64,000 nt of DNA. Origin: Afipia sp. GAS231. Its GTDB lineage: Bacteria > Pseudomonadota > Alphaproteobacteria > Rhizobiales > Xanthobacteraceae. The stretch spans positions 1,736,001 through 1,800,000 of the forward strand of contig NZ_LT629703.1 in the NCBI RefSeq assembly GCF_900103365.1, in the 5' to 3' direction. Position numbers and translations under genes: made by a program. The notes beneath the pieces were generated by a model that was given only the letters and a program-made list of their open reading frames with translations, was not told the origin of the DNA and made no database searches. This document shows, in pieces, positions 8,165-16,763 of the stretch (position 1 is its first letter; each line of letters opens with the position of its first letter).

Positions 8165-8926
8165 CTAGCCGCCGTCACCGCCCGGACCGGCTTCAGCCAG
8201 TTCGCGAAGCGTCTCGGCATTGAGCACCACGATGGCGCCGTGCTCCAGGCGAACCCAGTCGCGCGCGGCCCAGGCGCGCAGCTGCTTGTTGATGCTCTCC
8301 CGCGTCATGCCGACCATTTCGCTGATTTCCTGCTGGGTAATCGCAATGGTTCGACCTTGCGGTTCGAGCTTGTGCTTCTCGGTCAGGCGCAGCAGCGCGC
8401 TGGCCAGTCGTCCCGGCAAATTCTGCAGAATGATCTGTTCGACCTGATCGCTGGTCTGGCGCAACCGCTCGCACAGCAGTTCGATGAACTTCATTGCCAG
8501 CGTCGGCTGGCTTTTCACGAACGGGATGAACTCGCGCCGGTCGATGATAAACAGCTCGCAACTGGAGTTGGCTATGGCGTCGGCGGATCGCGCGTGCCCG
8601 GTCAGCAGCGCCATTTCGCCGAAAATCTCGCCGGGCCCGATGATGTTGAGGATGGCATTGCGGCCGTCGGGCGAAGAGACGCTCATCTTCACCGTGCCCG
8701 AGATCACCGCGTACAGGCTGTTGCCGGGATCGCCCTTGGAGAACAGCGTGCCGCCCCGCTTCAGCGTCACGTGCCTGGCGTAGCGGCAGAGCTGGTCGAA
8801 CGCTTCGGGTTCGAGATCGGCAAAGATCGGATGCTTGCGCAGGACCGACAGTTTGCTGCTCGTGAATCCGTGAGCTTCGCCTGTCCTTTGTTGAGGCACG
8901 CCAGTCAAGCTCCAAGGAAATTCCAC
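8165..8926 (-). CDS. Crp/Fnr-family transcriptional regulator
   Basis: A 253-residue regulator. Residues about 32-150 form the cyclic-nucleotide-binding-like beta roll (LFSKGDPGNSLYAVISGTVK, GPGEIFGEMALLTGHARSAD), and residues about 175-240 form the winged HTH (ITQQEISEMVGMTRESINKQ). The GEMALL...RSA segment resembles the cAMP-binding cassette of CRP, so cAMP or a related nucleotide is a plausible ligand; no cysteine cluster for an Fnr iron-sulfur centre is seen. The start is uncertain: the GTG at 8926 has no clear ribosome binding site, and the conserved part begins about 20 residues in. Confidence 0.88.
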   Translation of the reverse strand: MEFPWSLTGVPQQRTGEAHGFTSSKLSVLRKHPIFADLEPEAFDQLCRYARHVTLKRGGTLFSKGDPGNSLYAVISGTVKMSVSSPDGRNAILNIIGPGEIFGEMALLTGHARSADAIANSSCELFIIDRREFIPFVKSQPTLAMKFIELLCERLRQTSDQVEQIILQNLPGRLASALLRLTEKHKLEPQGRTIAITQQEISEMVGMTRESINKQLRAWAARDWVRLEHGAIVVLNAETLRELAEAGPGGDGG

Positions 8927-9313
8927 CGGAAAACTGCAGCGGATGCAGTCCTTCCGTAATGAACGCCGGTCGGCTTTTCAACCGGAAAGCACGCGACTGC
9001 GTCGATTTGGCGACTAATGCATAAAAATGATGCCCGGTTTTTGACGCTTCGGTAACCGCCGGACCCGCGATCAGCACGTGCGGTAGACCAGCCCAAGCGC
9101 CGGTTGCCGCAGCAACATACGTTCCCGGATCAATACGATAACAGCTTCGGGCGGCCCGGCCCGCCCCCTGATCCGCGAAAGCAGCACCGCATGGGCGGCC
9201 TGAACCCGTAAGCCAGTCCCGCCACACGGAAATAGCTCGGTACCGATCGCAACAGGCCAGCAAGACCTCACAGCCTCACTGACCTCTCGACTTAGTAGTC
9301 GGCTGTCTGGCCG
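8927..9313. other. Intergenic region upstream of the Crp-family gene
   Basis: No supported gene. Open frames in this stretch are arginine-rich shadows without ribosome binding sites. It must contain the promoter of the Crp-family gene, but I cannot point to a specific site. Confidence 0.4.
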
Positions 9314-9733
9314 CTAGGTCAGCGCCGAATTAGGACACAGAATGTGCAGACCGATGTAGATCCGGCCCTTATGCGCAAACGCCTTGATGATCAATTCGTG
9401 GGACGCATCGACACTTTCGCCGACTTTGAGCACCAGCGGCACCGGATGGTCGGATCTTAGATTGGCGGAAATGACTTCCGTGATTTGCTTGCGGATCGAC
9501 TCCGGCATTCCGCCCGAATTCTTCTCCCACGTATTGTATCCACCGGTCGATCCGGAATTGTCGGCCCAGTCTTCCGGCCTCGGGACGAGCGTTTTCGTGA
9601 AATTGTCGCCGAAGGTATACGTCCCGTTCTTGCTTTCAAACTCTTTGAATTTCCGGGCGGTATCCGCGATATTTTCCGGGCGATACAACTCGTTAATGTG
9701 CTTTTCGAATTTCCCACCGTATGTAAACGCCAT
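9314..9733 (-). CDS. Hypothetical protein
   Basis: A 139-residue soluble protein without signal peptide or membrane segment. GGGAG lies six bases before the ATG at 9733, supporting translation. The sequence is polar and glycine/asparagine-rich in the middle (NSGSTGGYNTWEKNSGG). The C-terminal half (HPVPLVLKVGESVDASHELI) looks like a compact beta-rich domain. I do not recognise a family. It lies just downstream of the large cyclase-AAA-TPR gene on the same strand, 47 bases away, and may be cotranscribed with it. Confidence 0.6.
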   Translation of the reverse strand: MAFTYGGKFEKHINELYRPENIADTARKFKEFESKNGTYTFGDNFTKTLVPRPEDWADNSGSTGGYNTWEKNSGGMPESIRKQITEVISANLRSDHPVPLVLKVGESVDASHELIIKAFAHKGRIYIGLHILCPNSALT

Positions 9734-9780
9734 GTTTTTCTCCCATGATAGGCCACGAATAAAGCGATAGCTGCAATCTG

Positions 9781-12700
9781 TCAGACATCCGAAAACTTGG
9801 AGAGAGCCGACTTAGCACGTTCCAGATGTATAGTCATTTTGGATCTATCGAAAAGCGCTATCGCTTGCAGCAGCTCATCTTGCGCCTCGATCCGCCTGCC
9901 CGAAGCTGCCAGTAGACGGGCCAGCGTCCCCTTCGCGGCGCCGAGCAGAGGCTGCGCCTCCAGCCTGCCCGCAATTTCGATCACCCTGTTTGCGCTGCCG
10001 ATCGCCTCCTCCGTCATGGACGAGCCCAGTGACGCAAGCACATTGGCTTCAGCAAAAGTGGCCAGGGCTTCGATACCGCCGTAACCCTTCTGTTTCGCGC
10101 TGGCCTGGCAGGCCCGAACCAGAGACAGCCCATGCTGGACCTCGCCAAGTTGGCAGTACGCCACCCCCAGATAGGCCGAAACCGCCACGATGCTGGTGGC
10201 GTGGCCGGCGGCGGCGGCTTCGTCTTTGGCCTGAAGCAGGATATCCCGTGCACGCTTCGGGTCACCCTGCTGGGAGTACAGGTTTCCGAGCGCACACATC
10301 ACGAGCGGCAGAAACAGCCTGACCTCGTTCTCGCGGGAAAGCAGAGAGGCCCGATTGAGAGAAATCTCCGCCTCATCGAGATTGCCACGCAGCATCTGCA
10401 CCAGGCCGCGACCGTAGTCGGCCGCGATGATATCGTAAGGACGGTCGTTGAGTTCGGCCGTATCGGTGGCCAGGTCGCAGCATCGCTGGGATTCATCGAA
10501 ATCGCCCAACCATGCGTGAACGATTGCTCGCATCATATGACAGAGCACGAAAATGCTCGATCCCGTCGTCCCCGGCGGAACGCGGTCAGGCTCACTGGCG
10601 AGGCGAGCGCTGGATCGATCGAGATACACCTTGGCGTCCCGGAAATGGCCCGCCATGAAGTGGGCTTGACCCAGTACGTACTCCGCGTAGCTGAGCCAGG
10701 CACGATCTGAAGAAGCGCTGGCGAGCGCTACGGCTTGCTCCGACACAGTGATACCTTCAAACGGAGTCCCGTAGAAGTTCATGGCCACGGCCTTGGCAAC
10801 GATCGACGCAAGTCTCCTCTGCTCATCGCCAATCGCTTCCGAGCGCCTCTCCGCATCGCTGCAGAGTCCAAGCCACTGCTCCATGCTTCCGAGCGGCGCG
10901 AAAGCCAATCGAGCTTCGATGCGCAGGTCGATGGCGCGCTGTTCCCGCCCGGTCGAGGGCGGCAGCCTTTCGACCGCGTCCATCGCCGTCTGGAAGTACC
11001 CCGTCGCATCGCGAAACGCCGATCTGGTCAATGCCTTCTTGGCAGCCATGTATGCGTATCGATCGGCCTTTGCCCAGTCCTGCGCCCGGGTCGCGTGATG
11101 GCAGAGCGCTTCCGAAACATCTTCCTCACGCCCGATCGAGTTTGCCTCCAGAGCTGACAGTATCCGGCGATGCAGCACCTCACGCTGCGCGCGAAGGATC
11201 GATTCATAGGCGACCTCGCGAATGAGATCGTGGGCAAAAGCATAATCCGGCGATCCCGGCGACCGGGCGGCGGTCAGGAAATCCAGGATCTCCAGCGACC
11301 AGAGGCGGCTTTGCAGTTCCGCCGCCGGCATGCCGGTAACCGTGCCGAGCAGGTGCGACGACACCTGCGGTCCGATAACCGAAGCGAGTTGCAGGAGCGC
11401 CTTGTCCTCCTTTGGCAAGCGATCGATGCGCGAGGCGATGACGCCCTGCACGGTCGGCGGGACCTCAAGCGCGTCCCAGGAGACCGTTCCACCACCGGCA
11501 TCGACGACGCCTCGGCTGATGAGCTGCCGCGCCACTTCTTCGATGAAAAGCGGGATCTGACCGGTATGACGAAGAATATGGGCCTTGAGCGCATCGAGGC
11601 CGGCGACGGAGCCGAGCAGATCGTCGAGGAGCGTGTTCGCCGCATTCGCGTCGAGGGATCGAAGCCAGATTCGCCGGACGTCGAGCTCCCCCAGCCACCC
11701 CGGCGAATGTTCGGTTCGCCACGTCAGCAGCACCAGCAGCGGCCGGCTTGTTGCGAGCGACATCAGGGCTTCAACGACGGTCTCGCTCTGCCCGTCGATC
11801 CAGTGCAGGTCCTCCAGCAGCAGAACCGTAGGACGCGTCGAGATCACCCGATCCACCGTGGCCCGGATGGCATCGACAATCACGCGCCGCCGCAGCAGGG
11901 GTTCGAGATCGCGCCAGCGCGGGTCGCCGATGGGCTGGTCGAGCACCGACGCAAGTGCCGCGGGCCAGAGGTCGGCATAAGCGGGCGCCGCATCCTCGCC
12001 CGAACCCGTCTGGTCCGCCGGCTCGATGTGTCCCACCTGCAACGCGCTTTGCAGCAGCTTCTTCAGCAATGCATAGGGCACAGCCTGCTCGAGCGGATTG
12101 CCTTCGGCTTCCAGAACCTGCCAGTTCGCCTCGCGCAAGGTCGCGACGAACTCGTGGGCCAGACGGGATTTGCCGATGCCGGCCGTTCCCACCAGCGCAG
12201 CGATCTGTCCGCAAGCGCCGACCTGCTGCGCCGCGCGCTGTAGCTGCGAAATCTGCTCATCCCGGCCGACAAACGACGACAGTCCCTTGGTCGATCGCGC
12301 CCGCCAGCGGGTCATCCCGCTGATCTGAATCAGCTCGTAGCAGGGAACCGGCGCCGGAAATCCCTCCATCCGCTTCGGTGGCAGCGGCTTGAAGTTCACG
12401 AGGCCGGCCGAGAGGCTCTGACAGGACTCCGACACCAGGATCTGTTCGGCCTGCGCCGCGCTCTCAAACCGCTTGACCAGATGGACCGCCGGTCCGCCAG
12501 CCTCGTAGATCGAGGAGAAGTCGGCTTCGATGACATGGGTGACGACGTAGCCGGAGTGAATGCCGACCCGGACGTGAAGACCGGGGTCCTCCAGCAGCTT
12601 GATACGCTGGACCAGTTCGACGGCCGCATGACACGCCATGACGGCGTGATTGTCGTCCGCGTGCGGTGCACCAAACAGCGCGATCAGCCCATCGCCACCC

Positions 12701-12981
12701 TCCTTGCTGACAATGCCGCGGTTGCGGCGAACCGCCGTGCGCATGGCGATCAGAGCCGGTTCAAGCCGTGAAATCGCCTCCTCGGGATCGAGCTCCGAAA
12801 TCAGATCGGTCGAACGCTGCAGGTCGGCACAGAGGACCGTGAGGTATTTCCGCTCGCCCGCAATACGGCCTGGCGATTCGGGCGCGGGCGGGCTGAGCGG
12901 GTGACCCGGCACCACCGCTCCGCAGGCGGAGCAGAACAAATCGCCGGCTCTCAGGGCCGATGAACAGACCAGGCAATGCAC
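9781..12981 (-). CDS. Zinc-ribbon/class III adenylate cyclase-like/AAA ATPase/TPR regulator
   Basis: A 1066-residue multidomain protein. Residues 3-21 form a CxxC...CxxC zinc ribbon. Residues about 40-200 are a class III nucleotide cyclase domain with the two metal-binding aspartates (LCADLQRST; KEGGDGLIALFG). The usual N of VNLAAR is H here (VHLVKRFE), as in many members of this cyclase-ATPase-TPR group. Residues about 230-520 are a STAND/AAA ATPase with Walker A GTAGIGKS and Walker B LLLEDLHWID. The remainder is TPR-rich helical repeats. Such proteins are thought to act as signalling hubs; whether this one makes cAMP is unknown. The GTG start follows a GGAGGA site. Confidence 0.88.
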   Translation of the reverse strand: MHCLVCSSALRAGDLFCSACGAVVPGHPLSPPAPESPGRIAGERKYLTVLCADLQRSTDLISELDPEEAISRLEPALIAMRTAVRRNRGIVSKEGGDGLIALFGAPHADDNHAVMACHAAVELVQRIKLLEDPGLHVRVGIHSGYVVTHVIEADFSSIYEAGGPAVHLVKRFESAAQAEQILVSESCQSLSAGLVNFKPLPPKRMEGFPAPVPCYELIQISGMTRWRARSTKGLSSFVGRDEQISQLQRAAQQVGACGQIAALVGTAGIGKSRLAHEFVATLREANWQVLEAEGNPLEQAVPYALLKKLLQSALQVGHIEPADQTGSGEDAAPAYADLWPAALASVLDQPIGDPRWRDLEPLLRRRVIVDAIRATVDRVISTRPTVLLLEDLHWIDGQSETVVEALMSLATSRPLLVLLTWRTEHSPGWLGELDVRRIWLRSLDANAANTLLDDLLGSVAGLDALKAHILRHTGQIPLFIEEVARQLISRGVVDAGGGTVSWDALEVPPTVQGVIASRIDRLPKEDKALLQLASVIGPQVSSHLLGTVTGMPAAELQSRLWSLEILDFLTAARSPGSPDYAFAHDLIREVAYESILRAQREVLHRRILSALEANSIGREEDVSEALCHHATRAQDWAKADRYAYMAAKKALTRSAFRDATGYFQTAMDAVERLPPSTGREQRAIDLRIEARLAFAPLGSMEQWLGLCSDAERRSEAIGDEQRRLASIVAKAVAMNFYGTPFEGITVSEQAVALASASSDRAWLSYAEYVLGQAHFMAGHFRDAKVYLDRSSARLASEPDRVPPGTTGSSIFVLCHMMRAIVHAWLGDFDESQRCCDLATDTAELNDRPYDIIAADYGRGLVQMLRGNLDEAEISLNRASLLSRENEVRLFLPLVMCALGNLYSQQGDPKRARDILLQAKDEAAAAGHATSIVAVSAYLGVAYCQLGEVQHGLSLVRACQASAKQKGYGGIEALATFAEANVLASLGSSMTEEAIGSANRVIEIAGRLEAQPLLGAAKGTLARLLAASGRRIEAQDELLQAIALFDRSKMTIHLERAKSALSKFSDV

Positions 12982-13058
12982 CCTCGGCTTCCTCCATCCA
13001 CCTGTATCAGACTAGCGAAAGATCATGGCGGAACAAGCATTTGGGTGGGCTGGCGCGT

Positions 13059-13190
13059 TCAGGCAGGCAATCCATGACGCGCCGGTTCTGGAATCGGGGG
13101 GATCGGAAGACAGATCAGGATGAATACACCGGAGAATTGGATGGCAAACAATAGGACACACACCTTAAAGATGTAAAACAGCCCTGCCAT
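13059..13190 (-). CDS. Possible very small membrane protein
   Basis: A 43-codon frame beginning with ATG at 13190 encodes a hydrophobic helix (IFKVCVLLFAIQFSGVFILI) followed by a proline-rich tail (CLPIPPIPEP). The hydrophobic pattern looks non-random for a GC-rich shadow frame. The ribosome binding site is weak (GGGCGGC). The rest of the 12982-13334 gap shows nothing else I can support. Confidence 0.3.
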   Translation of the reverse strand: MAGLFYIFKVCVLLFAIQFSGVFILICLPIPPIPEPARHGLPA

Positions 13191-13334
13191 GCCGCCCGTT
13201 CGCTGGCGCAACCAGGGTGAACCTTTCCTTGTATCCACCGCACCAATAGCCCGAGCCAGTGAATGAACGTCCACGCGCATGCGCCGAATATTTTCAGCCC
13301 AGCGCGCGGTCATCCACCGTTGAGGAGAATAGCC

Positions 13335-13622
13335 ATGACGAGAATAGCCCTGACGAGAATAGCCTTGCTGAGCGTAGCAGCCCTCCTGTCGGCCGCGGCC
13401 GCAGTGCCGGCCACGGCGCAGGAAGTGATTTCCAACCCCGGCTACTGCGCACAGTTTTACCCGAACGCCAATTGCCAGAACAAGGGACCGAATAACCCCT
13501 ACACCGGCGATTACCAGCTGCGCCGGGAAATTCGCGGAGCTTACGCATGGTCGGCCGGCCCCTGTGCCATCGGCGCCGAATCCTATGTCGGCCGCGGCGG
13601 CCGCCGTTACGCCTGCTACTGA
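13335..13622 (+). CDS. Small exported hypothetical protein
   Basis: A 95-residue protein with a clear Sec signal peptide (LSVAALLSAAAAVPATAQ, cleavage near residue 29) and a mature part of about 66 residues with four cysteines (YCAQFYP, NCQNKG, PCAIGAE, YACY) that could form disulfides in the periplasm. GAGGAGA precedes the ATG at 13335. The first ten codons are a perfect 15-base duplication apart from the first base, giving MTRIALTRIA. It resembles the small secreted proteins common in Bradyrhizobium, but I cannot name a family with confidence. Confidence 0.65.
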   Translation: MTRIALTRIALLSVAALLSAAAAVPATAQEVISNPGYCAQFYPNANCQNKGPNNPYTGDYQLRREIRGAYAWSAGPCAIGAESYVGRGGRRYACY

Positions 13623-13680
13623 TGACGGACTGACAAGACCTGCCGCTGGCCGTTGATGTGTCCGCGTCACGGCCGGCGGT

Positions 13681-14649
13681 CTATTCGTTGGCGATACCCA
13701 TTTCCTTGATCACGCGCGCGTACTTGGCGAGTTGATCGCGCGTCAGGATCCGCAGTTCCTCCGGCGAACTGCCGCGCACCGCGAAACCCAACTCTTCCAG
13801 CCGGCGGCGAACATCGGGGTCACCGACCGCTTTCAACGCTTCCGCATTCAGCCGGGCGATGATCTCCTTCGGCGTACCGGCGGGAGCCAGAATCGCAAAC
13901 CACGAATTGAACAGGAATCCCGGCAGGCCGGATTCCGAAACGGTCGGCACGTCAGGGAATTGCGCCAACCTCTTTTCGGTCGTCACTCCGATCAACTTGA
14001 CCTGGCCGCCGCGCACCAGCGCCGCGACCGTGCCGAGGCCCTGGAAGGCGACCGGAATCTGACCGGCGGCGACATCGGTCGCGGCTTGCGTGGCGCCCTT
14101 GTAGGGCACGTGGGTCAGCGAGATGCCGGCGGCGGAGGCAAACATCGCCATTGCGAGATGCTGCGGGCTCCCCGGGCCGCCCGAACCGTAATCGATCTTG
14201 CCGGGCGCGGCCTTCGCAGCGGCAATCAGATCCGCGGCGCTGTTGAAGCTGGCGTTATTGTTGGCGATCAGTCCCCACTCCACCGTCGCAACCAGCGATA
14301 CCGGCTCGAAGTCCTTCAGAATGTCCCAGCGCATCTTGGCTTGCAGGTTAGGCACCATGGTCATGATGCTGTCGTTGAAGCCGCCGATCGTGTAGCCGTC
14401 CGGCTCGGCGCGCGCGACCGCCTCGGCGCCGATCAAACCCGATGCGCCCGGCTGGTTCAGGATCACGAATTGCTGGCCCATGTTGTCGGCCATCTTTTGC
14501 GTCACGATCCTTGCTGCAACATCGACCGCGCTTGCGGCAGCCAGCGGCACGATCATCTTGATGGGCCGGTCGGGATAGCTGCCCTGCGCGACGGCATGGG
14601 AAGCCGGGAGCAGCGCAAGCGCCGGAATCAACAGGTGGAACAGGCGCAT
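13681..14649 (-). CDS. Tripartite tricarboxylate transporter substrate-binding protein (TctC/Bug family)
   Basis: A 322-residue periplasmic binding protein with a Sec signal peptide (FHLLIPALALLPASHAVAQ) and the family hallmarks YPDRPIKMIVP, GASGLIGAEAVARAEPDGYT, DYGSGGPGSPQHLA-type glycine-rich segment and HVPYKGATQA. Bug proteins bind carboxylates and other small acids. No TctA/TctB membrane genes are adjacent, which is usual for orphan Bug proteins. It is divergent from the amidohydrolase gene, with a 168-base shared promoter region, so the ligand may relate to that enzyme's substrate. Confidence 0.9.
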   Translation of the reverse strand: MRLFHLLIPALALLPASHAVAQGSYPDRPIKMIVPLAAASAVDVAARIVTQKMADNMGQQFVILNQPGASGLIGAEAVARAEPDGYTIGGFNDSIMTMVPNLQAKMRWDILKDFEPVSLVATVEWGLIANNNASFNSAADLIAAAKAAPGKIDYGSGGPGSPQHLAMAMFASAAGISLTHVPYKGATQAATDVAAGQIPVAFQGLGTVAALVRGGQVKLIGVTTEKRLAQFPDVPTVSESGLPGFLFNSWFAILAPAGTPKEIIARLNAEALKAVGDPDVRRRLEELGFAVRGSSPEELRILTRDQLAKYARVIKEMGIANE

Positions 14650-14817
14650 TTATCGTTTCTCCCGGTGGGCCATTGCGGCTTCGTATCCGATCTTTACAGG
14701 GATGATTGCCCTCCCGCAGCCAACTTGGCAATGTGGCGGATGCAACACTAAAGAATGAGCCGGGTAACAAGCGTCCGGCCGGGGAAACGCAACCAAAAAA
14801 ATCAAGGGAGGCTATCG

Positions 14818-15906
14818 ATGACCACCCGCCGGAATTTCCTGAAAGGCGCGGCCGCAAGCGGCATCGCCTTTTGTAGCTGCGGCATGCTGGATGCCGCTCA
14901 TGCGCAGCCAAAAGCCGCTCGCCTGCCGGTCAAGGTCAACGGCAAGCGCGTGCTGACGGTGGATGTGCATGCGCATTGCTATTTCCGGGAGGCCATCAAC
15001 CTGATGGGCGACGGGGCCGACAAGGTGCTGCCGCCGGTCAAGGGCGTGCCCGAGCACTTCATCGTCATCGAGCAGCGCCTGAAGGAAATGGACGCGATGG
15101 CGATCGACATGGAGGTGCTGTCGATCAATCCGTTCTGGTACGGCAAGGACCGAGAAACGTCCGCGCAAATCGTCAAGCTGCAGAACGAGAAGCTGGCGGA
15201 GCTCTGTGCCGCGCGGCCGGAGCGGTTTGCGGCTTTCGCCTCATTGACGCTGCAACATCCCGACCTTGCAGTGCAGCAACTGGAGACCGCGGTCAAAAAG
15301 CAGGGCCTGCGTGGGGCTGCGGTCGGCGCCAGCGTGCTGGGCGAGGATTTCTCCGATCCGAAATTCCATCCTGTCTGGGCCAAGGCGGAAGAGTTGGGAG
15401 CGGTTCTGTTCATCCATCCGCAGAGCACGCCCGAGTTGGCAAAACGCTTCAAGGGCAATGGCTGGCTGTCGAACACCATCGGCAATCCGCTCGACACCAC
15501 GATCGCCCTGCAGCATCTGATCTTTGAAGGAACGCTCGATCGCTTCCCCGGGCTGAAGATCATCGCGGCCCACGGCGGCGGCTATCTCGGCTCCTACGCC
15601 GCGCGCGGCGACCATGCCTGCTTCGTGTCGCCGCAAAACTGCAATGTGAACATCACGCTGAAGAAGCAACCGTCGGAATATCTCAACCAGCTCTATTTCG
15701 ACGCCATGGTGTTCACGCCGGAGGGTCTGCGGCATCTGGTGGCGCAGGTCGGCGCCAGCCAGGTGATGCTCGGGACCGATCACCCGATCCCGTGGGAGCA
15801 GCATCCCGTCGACCATGTGTTCGCGACCACGACGCTGAGCGATAAAGAGAAGATCGCGATCCTGGGTGGAAATGCTGCAAAGTTGTTCGGGATCAAGTCG
15901 GCGTAG
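14818..15906 (+). CDS. Tat-exported amidohydrolase (amidohydrolase_2/ACMSD-like family)
   Basis: A 362-residue TIM-barrel metal hydrolase or decarboxylase. It starts with a twin-arginine signal (TTRRNFLKGAAASGIAFCSC) and shows the metal-binding elements VDVHAHCYF, a histidine in LFIHPQST, AAHGGGYLGS and the late aspartate in LGTDHPIPW. These are typical of the ACMSD/gamma-resorcylate decarboxylase group. I chose the ATG at 14818 because GGGAGG lies seven bases upstream and the Tat signal then begins correctly. Periplasmic location follows from the signal. The divergent TctC-type protein may bind the product or substrate. Confidence 0.88.
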   Translation: MTTRRNFLKGAAASGIAFCSCGMLDAAHAQPKAARLPVKVNGKRVLTVDVHAHCYFREAINLMGDGADKVLPPVKGVPEHFIVIEQRLKEMDAMAIDMEVLSINPFWYGKDRETSAQIVKLQNEKLAELCAARPERFAAFASLTLQHPDLAVQQLETAVKKQGLRGAAVGASVLGEDFSDPKFHPVWAKAEELGAVLFIHPQSTPELAKRFKGNGWLSNTIGNPLDTTIALQHLIFEGTLDRFPGLKIIAAHGGGYLGSYAARGDHACFVSPQNCNVNITLKKQPSEYLNQLYFDAMVFTPEGLRHLVAQVGASQVMLGTDHPIPWEQHPVDHVFATTTLSDKEKIAILGGNAAKLFGIKSA

Positions 15907-15915
15907 GCCACCTTC

Positions 15916-16755
15916 TCAGAGCAACTTTCCGTCTGCCCCGAAGAACGGGTGCGGCCCATCAAATGTCCCGATCGGGACGTGATGGGTGACGACGGTGCCG
16001 AATCCTTCGCCGGGAAACCAGGTGTGGAGGTGGAAGGCCGGCGGCTCGACCTTGAAGGAAGGCTCGCGCAATTTGGCCAGATCGAGATCGACGGCGTGGT
16101 TCGGCGCCGGGCAGATCGTGGTTGGCACACCCGCAAACATCGTCAGCGTGGCGCGGTGGATATGGCCGGTCGCAATCAGTTGCACGCGCGGATGACGCCG
16201 GATGACGGCCGCCAGCTCGGCCGCGTTGAGGAGATTCTGGCGGTCCATGTGCCAGATGCCGGCCTTGAACGGCGGATGGTGCAGGAACAGCAGCGCGGGA
16301 CGATCAGGTGTTGCCGCCAGCGTCGCTTCGAGCCATTGCAACGTCGGCCCATCGAGCTGGCCATGCGGCTTGCCGTTCACGCTGGAGTCCAGCAGGACAA
16401 GATCGAGCCCATCGGCCTCGATCTTCTGGTTGAGGGCGCCTGCGGCAAAGGCATAGGACGCCGACGGCAGTGCCGCGCGCATCAGCTCACGCGAGTCGTG
16501 ATTGCCGGGAATGCCCGCGAACGGCAGTTTAAGCGGCGCCAGCAACCGCTTGAGATATTGATATTCTTCCGCCGATGGCGTGTCGGCAAGGTCGCCCGAG
16601 ATCACCACGAAGTCAGGCGCTGGGTCGAATTCGTTCAGCGCTGCGACACAGCGTTCCAGCGCCTGGGCGGTATCGACCCGGCCATAGGCCAGCGACCCCG
16701 GCGGCTTGATATGCAGGTCGGAAATCTGGGCAATACGAACCGGCCTTGACGACAT
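15916..16755 (-). CDS. GpdQ-like phosphodiesterase (calcineurin-type metallophosphoesterase)
   Basis: A 279-residue binuclear metallophosphoesterase. All metal-ligand motifs are present in order: QISDLHI, VISGDLAD, GIPGNHDSR, FLHHPPF, and ATGHIHRAT. The overall pattern, including AYGRVDTAQA and LDSSVNGKPHG, closely follows the glycerophosphodiesterase GpdQ and the related cAMP phosphodiesterase CpdA. It has no signal peptide, so it is cytoplasmic. The ATG at 16755 has GAGAGGG upstream; a GTG at 16767 that overlaps the stop of the preceding ATPase gene (GTGA) is an alternative. It is the last gene of the ABC operon, which suggests hydrolysis of the imported phosphodiester. Confidence 0.88.
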   Translation of the reverse strand: MSSRPVRIAQISDLHIKPPGSLAYGRVDTAQALERCVAALNEFDPAPDFVVISGDLADTPSAEEYQYLKRLLAPLKLPFAGIPGNHDSRELMRAALPSASYAFAAGALNQKIEADGLDLVLLDSSVNGKPHGQLDGPTLQWLEATLAATPDRPALLFLHHPPFKAGIWHMDRQNLLNAAELAAVIRRHPRVQLIATGHIHRATLTMFAGVPTTICPAPNHAVDLDLAKLREPSFKVEPPAFHLHTWFPGEGFGTVVTHHVPIGTFDGPHPFFGADGKLL

Positions 16756-16763
16756 ATGCCCTC

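Noticed and set aside
8193..9263. 356-codon minus-strand frame overlapping the Crp-family gene
   Set aside because: Out of frame with the recognised regulator, arginine-rich and without motifs.
11170..12243. Long plus-strand frame opposite the cyclase-AAA-TPR gene
   Set aside because: Arginine-, histidine- and glycine-rich shadow; the opposite strand carries Walker and cyclase motifs.
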